64,000 nucleotides of DNA from Vesta saturnalis. Its lineage: Eukaryota > Arthropoda > Insecta > Coleoptera > Lampyridae. The translations under genes were made by a program, and so were the position numbers. This document shows, in pieces, positions 35,340-46,639 of the stretch (the first letter of the stretch is position 1; the number at the start of each line of letters is the position of its first letter). The notes beneath the pieces were generated by a model. The model was not told where the DNA came from. It worked only from the letters and a program-made list of their open reading frames with translations, and searched no databases. Where the stretch lies: assembly GCA_036346205.1 (NCBI GenBank), contig JARFJB010001495.1, positions 410,001 to 474,000 of the forward strand, read 5' to 3'.

Positions 35340-35752
35340 CGGGATGACGCTTTAAGGGACAGCGAGAGTGTAATTGATGCACAGCCCGAAAATGAAGAGG
35401 CGAGCATGATGATGAAGTAAATATTCTAGAAAACAATATACCTATGCTTCAAGAAACTTCTATTAATTTAGAGAAAAAAAAAGATGAATCCAGACAAAAT
35501 GATTTACTCATGCAAAAGCTATACAAAACATTAAACGAAGAAGAGGATCAATATGATATTTTTGGCAAATATGCAACTGAAATGAGAAACTTGTCTTCTG
35601 ATTACTTACGCAAAAAAATGAAAAGAAAATTTCAGCAGATCATATTAGAAATAAATGAATAAGAACAGCTTTCTAATGCTGCTTCTTCAAATGTACTCAG
35701 TAATCCTACTTCAGTTAGTTCACATTCTGAGCACACTAATAATTTATTTTAA
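35340..35752 (+). pseudogene. MADF/BESS-type accessory protein tail (Harbinger ORF2-like)
   Basis: The open frame at 35444-35662 and its flanks read as the C-terminal half of an insect MADF-BESS protein: an acidic linker (DSESVIDAQPENEE, DESRQNDLLMQ), then the BESS-like segment DQYDIFGKYATEMRNLSSDY and LRKKMKRKFQQIILEIN, followed by a Ser-rich tail to a stop near 35752. MADF proteins bind DNA and BESS domains mediate protein contacts. In PIF/Harbinger elements such a protein partners the transposase. A frame change lies near 35400 and a stop at 35660. The MADF domain itself is missing upstream, where the mariner-like element E ends. A host-gene origin cannot be excluded, but the Harbinger pieces nearby favour an element origin. 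Confidence 0.65.
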
Positions 35753-35871
35753 CAGAAACGGAAAGTAGCTATCTCAATATGTTAAATATAGCATAACAGC
35801 ACAAGAGTCACCTGGAAAAAATATTTTGTTAATTTTCGAAAAATAAAACGTTTAAGGTTTGTAATCCTATA

Positions 35872-37672
35872 CAGTGCGTTCAATATAATCGGATGCACTC
35901 AATAACTCTTTTGTATTGCGTTTCACAAGAAAGGGTTTAAATAGTTTTTTATTCATTTACAAATACTCTATTAAGTGCTTGGTTTAGATAATTTTGTAAG
36001 CTTCCGGTTTGACCGGAAGCGCACATAATTTTATTTTTTTAAATCACACTGTATATAAATTTTTGCATTTTTGCATTGCTTATTTTTTTCTCAATACATA
36101 CGTATAAAATTCTTATAGGGTTTTATAAAAAAAATTAGAGAAAAATACCATCGAAAGTTTTTCAATTTTATTATACGATTAGAAGTATCAAACAAAACCG
36201 TAGGCAGCGTACGTCAACAAAATCGCATCGCGATTGTTTTTTCGTTTATTGCAATTGACAATCAGATAAAAGTTTAATTTGATTTCAATCGAAATAATTG
36301 TTTAAAATGAATAACAGTGAAAAAGTTGACCAGTTGTTAATTTTCGGTGAATGTAAACGTAATTCTCGACGAGCGGTAGAATTATACGCACAAAGATATC
36401 CCAATAGATACCATCCTTCCGAAAGTTACATACGAAAAATTGAACAATCGCTTAGAATGCGTAGAACATTACCAGGAGTAAATTATCAGAATTTAGAACA
36501 ACAAAGAAATGTTTTGACCAAAGATATTGAAGTACAAATATTGGGTTATTTTAGAGTAAATCCACGGTCATCTATTAGACATGTAGCGCAAGAAGTAGGT
36601 GTATCAGTTGGCTCAATTCACAGGACATTAAAAAAATTCAAAATGCTGCCGTATAAAGTCGATTTGGTTCAACACTTGCGGCCTCAAGACTCTGATCGGA
36701 GAATAACTTTGATTGCATGGATAGTTGAGCAATGTGATCACAATCCATTATTTTTAGATCATATTTTATGGACAGATGAATCCAAGTTTACAAATAATGG
36801 AGTTATTAATAAACAAAACAATAGTTATTGGTCTGACGAAAATCCTCATTGGTCAATGGAAACTAACCATCAAACCGTATGGGGTACTAATGTTTTGTGC
36901 GGTTTAATTGGAAACCAATTACTAGGGCCTTATTTCTATGATGGTAATCTAAACGCCAATAGGTATCTTGAATTTTTAGATAACGTGCTACCAACAATGT
37001 TCGATGAGTTTCCTCTGCTTCTGCGACAACAACTGTATTTCCAGCAAGATGGAGTTCCAGCTTCAATGAACGATGGATAGGAACTAACGGCCCGGTAGAA
37101 TGGCCTGCGAGATCACCGGATCTTACACCGTTAGACTTTTTCTTGTGGGGTCATTTAAAAACAGTGGTGTATGCCGATCCACCTTTAAATGTTATAGACT
37201 TAAAGAATAAAATTACAGCTGCATGTGTTAATTTAACTACGCCGCAAATCAAAAAAGCAACTGACTATGAACTCAGGCGACGATTAGAAGCATGTCTAGA
37301 ACAGAATGGTGGCAACTTTGAATAATTTATTCGCTAATTATAACTGATTTTGTTTAATTTTTCTAATCATATAATAAAATTGAAAAACTTTCGATGGCAT
37401 TTTTCTCTAATTTTTTTTTATAAAACCCTATAAGAATTTTATACGTATGTATTGAGAAAAAAATAGGCAATGCAAAAATGCAAAAATATATATACAGTGT
37501 GATTTAAAAAAATAAAATTATGTGCGCTTCCGGTCAAACCGGAACCTTAAAAATTATCTAAACCAAGCACGTAATAGAGTATTTGTAAATGAATAAAAAC
37601 TATTTTAACACTTTCTTGTGAAACGCAATACAAAAGAGTTATTGAGTGCGTCCGATTATATTGAACACACTG
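35872..37672 (+). mobile_element. End-to-end mariner-like element with about 300-base TIRs
   Basis: Left terminus CAGTGCGTTCAATATAATCG; right terminus CGATTATATTGAACACACTG in the mirrored position; TA target on both sides. The inverted repeats run 35872 to about 36175 and about 37375 to 37672 and include the internal palindrome CTTCCGGTTTGACCGGAAG. The element carries one transposase and is 1801 bases long, the cleanest full-length copy in the window. Confidence 0.95.
36298..37325 (+). pseudogene. Mariner-like transposase of 35872-37672, one deletion
   Basis: The first 260 codons are open from ATG 36298 (a second ATG follows at 36307). Residues about 10-60 form the DUF4817 region (GECKRNSRRAVELYAQRYPN), and about 85-115 the helix-turn-helix (SIRHVAQEVGVSVGSIHRTL). 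The DDE domain has Asp160 in WTDESKF and Asp251 in FQQDGVPA. At about 37060 the family's 'PAHNAR...' stretch is missing, and the join shifts the frame to a stop at 37078. The rest resumes at once in another frame: ERWIGTNGPVEWPARSPDLT, PLDFFLWGH (third Asp), and a C-terminus ending EQNGGNFE at 37325. No intron. Apart from this deletion I see no lesion, so it is the youngest-looking transposase here. Confidence 0.93.
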
Positions 37673-37904
37673 TATATTAAAATAATCGGGTCATTTAGTT
37701 CACGCAGATTGCGAGACATCTGCTTGACGGTATAAAGAAATAACGGAGCCAGAATTTTATTTTAAGGTTTTGATTTTTTGCAAAAGTCTAGCAGCCGACG
37801 CTAATATTGTTGTCCATTTACATTATACGTTTGTATTTAATTTATTATGCGTTTTATTATCATCATTAAATTTAATTTTAAACGCACAATTTTACGGCGG
37901 AAAG
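37673..37904. other. Spacer, no feature seen
   Basis: AT-rich. It lies between a complete mariner-like element and a Harbinger N-terminal fragment. A short frame at 37770-37961 is not recognised. Confidence 0.4.
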
Positions 37905-38226
37905 CTAATGTATGCTAAAAATCTTAATGTTACAGCAAGGTACAGGAATAGCTTTTCTTAGTTTTTTATCTTGTTTTAGCACAAGATGAGCAATTTTCCT
38001 AGCCACATTTTCGACATCTGACAATTTTATTCTTACAAGGTTTGAAAATTGTGAGGGATAGTCAACAATCATCTCACGCATTAACTGTCTATATGCACCT
38101 TGTTCTTCACGTCTCAAAATCCAGCCTAGAACCCGCACAGAACTTTTTTTCATTTCGTTTTTTTAATACCTCCCAAATAATAACACTGGCAGCAATTTTT
38201 CTTTTCGATAATTTCATCGTGAGATT
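37905..38226 (-). pseudogene. PIF/Harbinger transposase N-terminal fragment
   Basis: The minus-strand frame reads KRKIAASVIIWEVLKKRNEKK (near 38220-38160). After a frame change it gives RVLGWILRREEQGAYRQLMR, then LVRIKLSDVENVARKIA and LVLKQDKKLRKAIPV, ending near 37905. This follows the N-terminal pattern of insect Harbinger transposases (Lys/Arg patch, W-hxRREExGAY, then a helical region ending 'REAI'). It lies on the same strand as the DDE fragment at 32870-33470 but more than 4 kb away, with two mariner-like elements between. They could be two ends of one disrupted Harbinger or separate copies. Confidence 0.7.
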
Positions 38227-38467
38227 TTAGTGGTATTTGCTCTTTGATAGAAATATTTAGGCACCGAACTATCGGCCCGTAAATGTAAACGTTTCATATA
38301 TTTGTTGCAGAACTGGAATGTAAAAATGATATACATATATTTCTTTTATAAATATCGAGTAATTTCTAATGTAAACAGTCAGTATTGATGTATGTCAGAC
38401 ACTTAACAAGTGTCAATTGTAAACGTACCTTAAAACAATTTATAAAGTGAAGAGTGCATATATTATA

Positions 38468-38900
38468 CAGGGTGGCCAAACATGGAAAGGGTGGAAGATT
38501 GTACAGAGAGGAAATAAGTTAGAGAAATGATATTTGGACCACGAGTAGATTTCAATATGTACTACATTTTAAAAATATTTTTGATCATACAGGGTGTTTC
38601 TTACTGTTGGAACACTCTAAACATATTTTTTAATGAAATACCTTGTATTACATATTTGAAAAGCCCACAAAATACGTTTCCATTTGATGCCAAATTGTAT
38701 GGTCTATCTCCTTAGCTTTTAGTTTTTCGAAAAAATTATCCCACTTGCGGTCGCCACCACTGATTTGTTAGGCGACTTTTGTTTATTTTAAAATGTTAAA
38801 AAAAATTTGGTGGTACTGTAGTATTTTGAAATTTTGTTTTTCCGTTTTTTTAAATGCCCCCCCCCCCTATGATTTTCGTGTTATTCGACGCTTTGTTTGA
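38468..38900. other. Two mariner-type left termini without partners
   Basis: Rightward CAGGGTGGCCAAACATGG begins at 38468 and CAGGGTGTTTCTTACTGTTG at 38590, each preceded by TA. A run of 13 C bases lies near 38860. No transposase or matching right end is visible, so these look like truncated or nested element ends. Confidence 0.55.
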
Positions 38901-39049
38901 TATTATTTCTTTTTCATCAAGCATGTCTTATACCTAACATTAATAATTTTCAAAATAATTCCAGTTTATTTGTGAAATTGCGATTGTAATACAAATAGAC
39001 TGAAAATAGAGGTATTAAGTTGGCCATAGGATTATAGTTACTTACCAAA

Positions 39050-39760
39050 CAAATTTTCAAGTAAAAACAAGAGTTAATATAACAATTACAAATTGATTTA
39101 ATGAATTATTTGAAATTTAACACACTTTTTTGAACAAAATTAATGCATAAAACACTCTTGCGTTTACACAAATTTAAATCAGTCCTTAGTAAAATTTTTG
39201 AAGTACTCAATTTGACTATGTTCAGATCAACAATTTCGTTTTTACGTCTTTTTGTAAATGTAAACGTATAAAGATGGTCATCGAATTGTAGTTTTGTGCT
39301 AAAGAATTTTTTTATCAAGTTTTATTAATTTATAAAAGAAACTTTGGCGTTCTTTTTCATGCTAATAAATTTTTCCAAGTAAAAACAAGAATTAACACAG
39401 CAACTACAAATTGACTAAATTAAATTATTCTAAATTTAACAGAATTTTTTGAACAAAATTGGTGCATACTCTTGTACAAGTCATTATCTTGTTCAAGGCA
39501 AATTTAAATAAATCCTTAATGAAATTTCTAAATTTAAATCAGTCCTTAGTAAAATTTCTGAAGTACAAACTTTCGACCATATTTGGCCAAATTTGGCCGC
39601 AACGCAGCCCCCTGACCTTGAAACTCAACTTGTCGCATATTTTTGTGCATGGTATTATGCTAAAAGCTTAAGTCAAAAATTTCAAGGCCCTAGCTTTATA
39701 AACAAAAATTTCGACCATATTTGGCCAAATTTGGCCGTAAAAGTCAAAGCAAAAAACACA
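39050..39760. repeat. Direct repeat pair and TTTGGCCAAATTTGGCC motif
   Basis: The segment at 39054-39215 (AAGTAAAAACAAGAGTTAAT ... CAGTCCTTAGTAAAATTT) recurs at about 39375-39575 with small indels. The second copy contains its own short duplication of the TTTAAATCAGTCCTTAGTAA part. CATATTTGGCCAAATTTGGC occurs at 39580 and again at 39717. There is no coding potential. Confidence 0.75.
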
Positions 39761-39924
39761 TATTTGTGTATTGTCATCAAGAATACGCATGAATGATCGG
39801 AGATCAGGAAGTTGTTGAAAATTCAATTACTAGATTTGAACCGGACAGTAAGTTGAATAAAAGCGTTAAAAAAGTGTCGGCACTCTAGTTCAACTTCCTG
39901 AAGAGCAGACCAATGCGGTAGACA

Positions 39925-40085
39925 TGAACACACACGAACAGACCCACGGACGGACGAACGAATGGACGGGAGGATAGATGCAAGGGTCAGGCTGGCGGAT
40001 GTACGGATGAAAGGGGCGGACGGACGGACCGACTGGCAGACGGACGACTGACGTACGTACGAACGGACGGATGGATGGATAAATA
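39925..40085. repeat. Degenerate (GGAC/GGAT)n microsatellite
   Basis: GGACGGACGGACCGAC- and GGATGGATGGAT-type tetranucleotide runs with interruptions. The Pro/Ser/Arg-rich minus-strand frame across it is an artefact. Confidence 0.85.
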
Positions 40086-41068
40086 GTCAAGAGGGCTGGT
40101 GGGCAGACGGTAGGACGGATTTTTATTCTAAAAAAATGTGCGAAACATACATTAGTTTAAACTACAGAAGGAACGATGAACAAGCCAGAGCGCACTCGCA
40201 AGTTATTAATAAATCTGAGACAATCGCAGCATTAGTAATGTTGTCATTTCTTTATCACTGCTACACAAACATTTAGAATACGCGCTATGATCAATACTGT
40301 AAAGAGCGAGTAATCAACAGTACATAATGTTGTAGAGAACGGGCACCGGGTCAGACATGGCTAAAAAGATAAAGGGTTGAATGTCACACTGTCATCTGAT
40401 CACAGGCCCGTTGTCATTAAAAAAGCTAATCATAATGACAACACACAAAGGTAAGACCAAGACTAACGAAGCACGTTTTGACCACATATTGCGACTTCTA
40501 CGCAGCTGAAAATATCAGTAACAAACAATAAGGCTCAATCGTAACCGCTGTGATAAAGAAATGCCGCACATAAGGTAACTTGTCAAACCAAAACAAAATA
40601 AAGTAGTTTGCGTGCTTGGAATAGAATGTACATTTTGTATAAGTAAATAATCTTTTCTTGCCGATTAAATGCAGAATTTTACAATTTAAGGCACGATCCT
40701 TGCAATATGATACAAAATTTTGTACCTATCAGTACATATTAATTTGTACCACGCATGCAAAGTAAAACAAAATTTGGTGTAATTATATAACATAGTGATG
40801 CCAATTAAAAGTGAAATATCACGATCTATGATATCCTAAACATTGTCACCTGCTCTTTCAATTTAATTACTGGTTTACCTCAACTTACATTCTTACGTTT
40901 AACCGTTTAACCCTTTTTTATGTAAACTGTTCTGTAAATACAGATCGCAATTATTATGGTCACTAATATTGTAACACGTAATTATTTAACACAACAAATA
41001 AAAACTAACTCTTCCTTATTATCTGCATAACAAACAGTTGTTTAAATTAATTACAACGAGACCGTAAT
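40086..41068. other. AT-rich intergenic DNA, no feature seen
   Basis: No repeat pairing or protein motif that I can support. Confidence 0.5.
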
Positions 41069-41660
41069 AAAATACTTATCTTTTTTGGGTTTTTTAATGG
41101 TGTATTTTAAATTATACAATCTAAACGTTTCGATAACACTTACAGTTATCTTCGTCAGTAGTAATATTTGTTAAAAATTGTTAAGGATGTAAACAATTCT
41201 GTCAAAAAAAACAAAATACACCCACGTACCGCACATAATTAAAAAACACCGCGTGGTACGTGAGTGTATTTTGTTTGTTACATATCCTGTCACAGTTCCA
41301 GTGTTCCAGATTTTTCAATTCTGTCAAAGTTGAAAAATTTAATTTTTCAACTTTGACAAATGTTTACCTTTACAATCTAAATGTTTCGATAACACTTACA
41401 GTTTTCTTCGACAGTAGTAGTGTCCATTAATTTAGAATTAAATTTAATTTAATTCTATAGTTGGGTTTATACGTTTCTCAAATTAATAGCAGGCTGATGT
41501 TTATGTTTTAATTTTTCAACTTTGACAAAATTCTTTTCAACATCTTTAACAATTTTTAACTGACGAAGATAACTGTAAGTGTTATCGAAACGTTTAGATT
41601 GTATAATTTAAAATACACCATTAAAAAACCCCAAAAAAGATAAGTATTTTATTATGTGTG
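41069..41660. repeat. Inverted pair of Penelope-type terminal repeats with hairpins
   Basis: 41069-41170 (TTTTTTGGGTTTTTTAATGG ... CTAAACGTTTCGATAACACT TACAGTTATCTTCGTCAG) is the reverse complement of about 41556-41652. A third partial copy of the same core lies at 41370-41415. Between them are two hairpins: ACAAAATACACCCACGTACC pairing with a GGTACGTGAGTGTATTTTGT arm (41211-41274), and GTCAAAGTTGAAAAA with its complement (about 41324-41358). 41450-41560 matches the 3' region of the Penelope-like element at 15640-15760. No coding part remains. Confidence 0.8.
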
Positions 41661-42329
41661 ATAATGGTGAAAGTTTACATTTTCATACAACGAGACCGTG
41701 TCTAGCAACAAAAAAAGGAATGTTTCACCAAATATTTAGAACCATCCCGGTTTTTCCGCAAAAAACGGCAATAAACAACAAAAACAGATTACGTGAGAAA
41801 GCATCGCATTTTTATCTTATTTTGCATTATGAGATTCTTAAATTTTAAAATTATAAATAAAAAAATCATAAGCACCAAAATTTAAATGTCATCCCTGCTC
41901 TATCGTTATTGATTCAAAGTTTTATAATGAAAAATAGGGCGGATATATTATCACTTAATTAGGCAATCAAAAGTTTTCCAATGTTGCAGGAATGGGTAAT
42001 AGATCCATGTATTTTGTTAAAATAAGTATCTTGTATACAAGGTAGGTCAAAACGCGACGGCTACATTTTCTCGATTTTTTAAAACGGAACACCCTTACAT
42101 TATAACACCATTCCATTAGTTGGACGTTATTCTGTCATTTCTGTTTATCTTCTTGTTAGCAACTTCAAATTTTCTGAAATACAATAAAAAATAGGAACAA
42201 ACGTGTAGTTTTACAGAATGTTAAAAAATATTTTTCAGAGAAAGAATCGAAAAGTGTATGTTAGAAGATGGTCCGACATTTTGAACAATTATTGAGATAA
42301 ATTTAGTTAACTGTATGTTGCTGTTCTCG
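41661..42329. other. Spacer with Penelope 3' tail and a mariner-type motif
   Basis: 41655-41690 continues the Penelope 3' sequence (compare 16606). Near 42038 is a TACAAGGTAGGTCAAAACGC stretch that resembles a decayed mariner terminus. Nothing else was seen. Confidence 0.4.
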
Positions 42330-42881
42330 ATTACTCCAAACCGATAAGGGCTACGTACTTAAAATTTAGTGCTAAAGTTGTGATTAATTTCTAATACAGC
42401 TGATTAGATTTTGGGAGAAAAGTGGCAGCGAAGAGAGAGTTTACTAGGCACCATTTTGGTTTTTGTTAAATATAATCGAAACGGCTGCATATTTCAAAAA
42501 TATAAAAATAGGTACCATCATATAGAATTTAAAATTATAAATTAATGATATTCTAAGCATTCGTTCAAATTTTTGCAATACCTGAATAACAACCAGCTTT
42601 ATTGAAAGTTTAGATTTCTTTTCTTAAAACAGTCAACTTTACATAAGTTTCTTTATAAAAATTTCTTGATACGTAACCAAATAAACCTTAAACATTAATT
42701 TAATTAATTAAATGAGATTTAAAACGCTTACGTTTGATACGGGGGCGGGTTTGGAGTTTTCTTAAATTAGCATATAAATGCTTATGAACGACGACGTTTG
42801 CTTATTTTCAGTATGAACATGTTTGAAAAGAGGTTGCATAATCATCTTAAAAATATTTTAATATCTCACATCTTTTAATTT
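42330..42881. repeat. Dispersed repeat, left part of hAT-interrupted copy
   Basis: Diverged copy of 22640-23290. It ends with the hAT target sequence TTTAATTT (42874-42881) and resumes after the element with the second TTTAATTT (45426-45433) and TATAGGTTGGAAGG. Confidence 0.65.
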
Positions 42882-45425
42882 CAATGGCGTACCCAAGGGA
42901 GGGAATAAGGGAGATATATCCCACCAAGCGCGCAGCTTTCCATTCGATTTTACGTTTATTCTTATTAATCCTTAAAAAAAATCAATGCGTTACTTAAAGT
43001 ACAAAAAAAAAAAAAAATTATTTCGTTGAAGGATGTAATTTGCTTTTTCTGATTTGCAGCTTTCTTAACTAAAGTAATGGACAAAGGCTACATGGCAACC
43101 GAGTAATAAAAGAAAAATCCAATATGTTATTAATTGAACGAAACAATTAAAATTTGGGGTGCTTCTGAGAACAGGGTCTTAAATTTTTCGGTTCAGTGAA
43201 GGTAAATAAAAATTGACTATTGCGTACTGCTCAAATGCATTGTATTCGTAAATTCGTTGGGAAACCGAACCTGCCCAACGTAGACGAGAATGGAATACTT
43301 AAACGGAGCCCAAGAGTTACGAGATTGAGACAATAATTAAAAAGGAATTTTAGGACATTATAGAGACTAGAATTTCATAATAATGAATCACCTTTATATG
43401 AGAGACGACCTTGTCTAGATATTTTTATTTCTGGAATTATCTAGAACATCTGCATTTCCTATATAAAATAAACGCTAAATAGAGGGGATCAGCCTCTGTC
43501 TCATATGAGTTTCACAGTGCGTGTTAATATACAGGGTCTAAGTCCAGGGTGTGTTTAAAAACGATGCAAGTGTGGTAGCGGTCTACTAATATTATTCCTA
43601 TTCGTAAAGAATAATTCGTTCATAAGACATTGTTTTATAATTCATTTTTATTTACTAGTTTTTTTAGTTCGCTTGTTAAATATACACTCTATTATGTAAT
43701 TAGTTTAGTGAACTATGCAAGTATGAGTAACTAAAGTTCCTTGGCAAATTTCTTAAAAAGAAGAAAATTTGATGAAAATGTAGCATCGACATCAAACTCA
43801 TTTGCCGGTACGGGAGAGGCCGACGAATATAGTAAAGATGAATAAGCCAGTCATCAGAAAGATATTGGAAATTTTCTAAACAAATCCGTTCCAGAAAAAG
43901 TAAATACAATAGAAACGCTCTGGGTTCCATTCTCTTTAACTCATAAGTTTAAAAATAAAAAAACTGAAACTGCGGTTTTAACATAAGTGGTTGACAGAGT
44001 TTAACTGGCTTTGTTGTTCCGCTAAAGAAGAAGGCGTATTCTGTAAATACTGTGTATTCTTTGCTACAACTGGAGGTATTGGAGGCCAGGATTTGGGTGC
44101 CTTGGTTAAAGTAAAAATGGATAAGTGGAAAAAAGCGTAGGAAGGAGTGTTTAACGTTTTTATTAAGAAAGCGCTAACTCATACTCATAAGACGAGTTCA
44201 GGAGTTTACATTCTTGTTATTGCTGCAAATAAATTAACTATTCTCTTTTTGTACGTATGTAGCTTCAGTTTTGTTTAATAACGTAGCTGAAACGTCGTCG
44301 AATTTGTCAAAAATAAAAAAGCAACTACTGGTATTTTGTGAAAAAAATTCTCTAATTTTTTTTACATTTGTAGATATTCAATGTGCATCAAATCAGTAAA
44401 TTTCATAAATATCCAATTTGTGCTTATGAAAATTTAGTCAAAATACTAAGCGGGGTTCAAGAAAGTGTGATAGATTTAATTGACGAAAACAGAAAAATTC
44501 AAGTAGCACAAAATCGACCTAAAATCAAACCAATAATAGAAGCATGACTAGTGGTCGGCTAGAAATGTTCATTCGGGGGCATACAGATAGAAACAGTTTG
44601 AGGTTTTCTTTAATAAGGCCAAGGTATTCCTATAGATACACATGACGTTTTGTTGTTGTTTTTATAATTCATATATTTTTTTTATTTTCTTGCGTATTGG
44701 CACCGAAATTAAATTAAAAAGAATAGCTTCACGACAAAAAATCGAGCGAATCCTATTATTTCGGATAATCCAGATCTAGAGTCATCAGTCGTCAACTATT
44801 TTAGGATTACCCTTTACGTGTCATTTATTGATTTTTTTATTAACCAACTTAATGAAAGGTTTACTAACCATAAAAGAATTTTCCACGACTTTATAGCCTT
44901 GTTATCAGGAGAAGAAACAGAAATTTCGGACAGGGATGGGAATAACGAACTTTTAAGTTTATATATACCCGATGTACCTAAAATTATTTTAAAATCTGTC
45001 ATTAAAATGTGACATAAACATTTAAACAGTACTGTTCCAGAAATTAAAAATAATCGTCAAGCTTTAGCACTTTTGGAACTTGTAATCAACAAGCGTACCC
45101 AAATGTTTTTAAATTGTTATTAATATTTTGTACTCTGGCAGTCTCCAAATCCACTCCAGAGAGAACCTTTTTAACTTTAAAACGAATAACTTATTTTAGA
45201 AAGTCAAACTCACAGAACAGAGTTAATGAACTGGGAGTGATGTCAATTCATAGGGAACTACCTATTTCGGAAGAAGAAATAGTTGAGGAACTTGCACGAA
45301 AGCCAAGGCTATTGGATTTTGTGTTATAATAATATTTACTTCTCTAAACCAATTTTATTAACATTTGTAGATTACACCGTACTTTTTATATACCCTCCCA
45401 AGGCTAAAATCTGCGTACGCCACTG
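42882..45425 (+). mobile_element. Complete hAT element with 8-bp target duplication
   Basis: The left end CAATGGCGTACCCAAGGG and the right end GCGTACGCCACTG are short imperfect inverted repeats of the hAT type (family form CAGTGGCGTAC). Both flanks carry the identical octamer TTTAATTT (42874-42881 and 45426-45433), the length expected for hAT insertion. The unit is 2544 bases and contains one decayed transposase on the plus strand. Confidence 0.95.
43715..45330 (+). pseudogene. hAT transposase (ZMYM1-like, DUF4371/hATC), broken
   Basis: The N-terminal part (43745-43930) reads FLKRRKFDENVASTSNSFAG and SHQKDIGNFLNKSVPEKV. A TTF/ZMYM-type zinc-finger region follows: FNWLCCSAKEEGVFCKYCVF, FATTGGIGGQDLGALVKV. 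The central DUF4371-like piece is at about 44400-44550 (CAYENLVKILSGVQESVIDL, IDENRKIQVAQNRPKIKPII). A long stretch of the catalytic domain is missing or scrambled between 44560 and 44800. The C-terminal half has FIDFFINQLNERFTNHKRIF (44818 onward). The hATC dimerisation domain, LLIFCTLAVSKSTPERTFLT then VNELGVMSIHRELPISEEEI, ends at 45328. Stops and shifts occur at 43842, about 43985, 44135 and 45010. Confidence 0.9.
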
Positions 45426-45433
45426 TTTAATTT

Positions 45434-45683
45434 TCACTTTATAGGTTGGAAGGTGGTGTGTTGTTTGTTCCTCGCCAAATATTTAGAATATGATTTTAAA
45501 TTAGAAATCCACCAATCATGACCTGAATTTATTGATGGTGTCCTAATATATGGTGGGTTTTCATTTAATTTAATACTTACTACATCCTTAATTATTTTGG
45601 GAATTAATTGGTTTAAAGCGTGTTTATTATTTTTATTTTTAATTCACTAAACCCAAGTTTGCTTGACAAATTAAAAAAAAAAT
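45434..45683. repeat. Continuation of hAT-interrupted repeat, then spacer
   Basis: 45434 to about 45500 matches 23290 onward of the uninterrupted copy. The rest is AT-rich with no feature. Confidence 0.5.
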
Positions 45684-45838
45684 ATTAATTTTATTAAACA
45701 CATAAATAAAAAGTTTACCTCGAATAGGATTTGAACCTACGACCTATACTTTGCAACAGTGCTATCGAGATATAAGCCCCAATCTATGTAAATTTTACTC
45801 GAGGTAAACTTTTTATTTATGTATTTAATAAAATTAAT
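45684..45838 (-). repeat. Palindromic repeat with truncated tRNA-Ala-like core
   Basis: Two 40-base arms (45684-45723 and 45799-45838) are inverted copies with a single mismatch. Inside, on the minus strand, are the T arm and 3' half of a tRNA-like sequence (GTAGGTTCAAATCCTATTCG), but the anticodon stem and D arm are mostly deleted. The last bases of each arm (ACCTCGA) overlap the tRNA acceptor stem. The copy at 63770-63905 has the full cloverleaf but a worn right arm. Confidence 0.8.
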
Positions 45839-46639
45839 AATAATTTTTAATTACATATTTACTTTTTAAATTATTCGTTCATAACAAAAGTTATAATATA
45901 ATAAAATTAAAGTTATTAGTTCATTTTCGAGGACAGCATGTTTTGTGATCAAATATGCGGTTTACCACTATTAAATGTTTTTGTTTTGTGGTTAGTTATG
46001 ATAATTAAATCAATTATTGTGGACAAAGATGTCCTTGTTACATAAATAATAAGCATAACTACTTAGATAGGGTTAGATGGGATAATTTGGGTGTATATAT
46101 CAACATTTTTTGAAATTTAAGCTTTCTAGTTACTTTCCATGTTGATGTTTTATTATCATTTTTATTCAGTTTAGCAATATGACTTTCCCCAATAGTTTGA
46201 TATTACATAATCAAAAATTGAACTTCTCTTATTGCCATGGTAATAATTGGCTTTACAGACATTAAATAACCAAATTACCCCAAACAAGGGTAAATTTCGG
46301 TAATCTTAGAAAAAAAGTTAGTCTAATAAGTGGAAATCAGTATGTATTTATTGTTAACTGTAGTTCCACTCTTCTGTAAACTGCAAACTGTTGAATAGCT
46401 GATGAAACTTTTTACAACACTTGTTCATATACATATATTTTTCAAAGCACCAGTGTTGACAACATAAATTTTTTACAAGATATGTCTAATACTGCAACAA
46501 ACAGTATATATTAATTTTACTGTGATATATAGTTCAGTATATTAAATAACAAAAATAAATAGCAATTATACGCAAATTACCCCAATATACCCAAATTACC
46601 CCAACCCAACCTAGTTTAAAGTAAGTACCACTCAAAGGA
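45839..46639. other. AT-rich intergenic DNA, no feature seen
   Basis: Contains several AAATTACCCCAA-type phrases (46264-46285, 46575-46607) that may be a worn simple duplication. Nothing else noted. Confidence 0.4.

Noticed and set aside
39890..40090. Pro/Ser/Arg-rich minus-strand frame
   Set aside because: Translation of a GGAC/GGAT tetranucleotide repeat.
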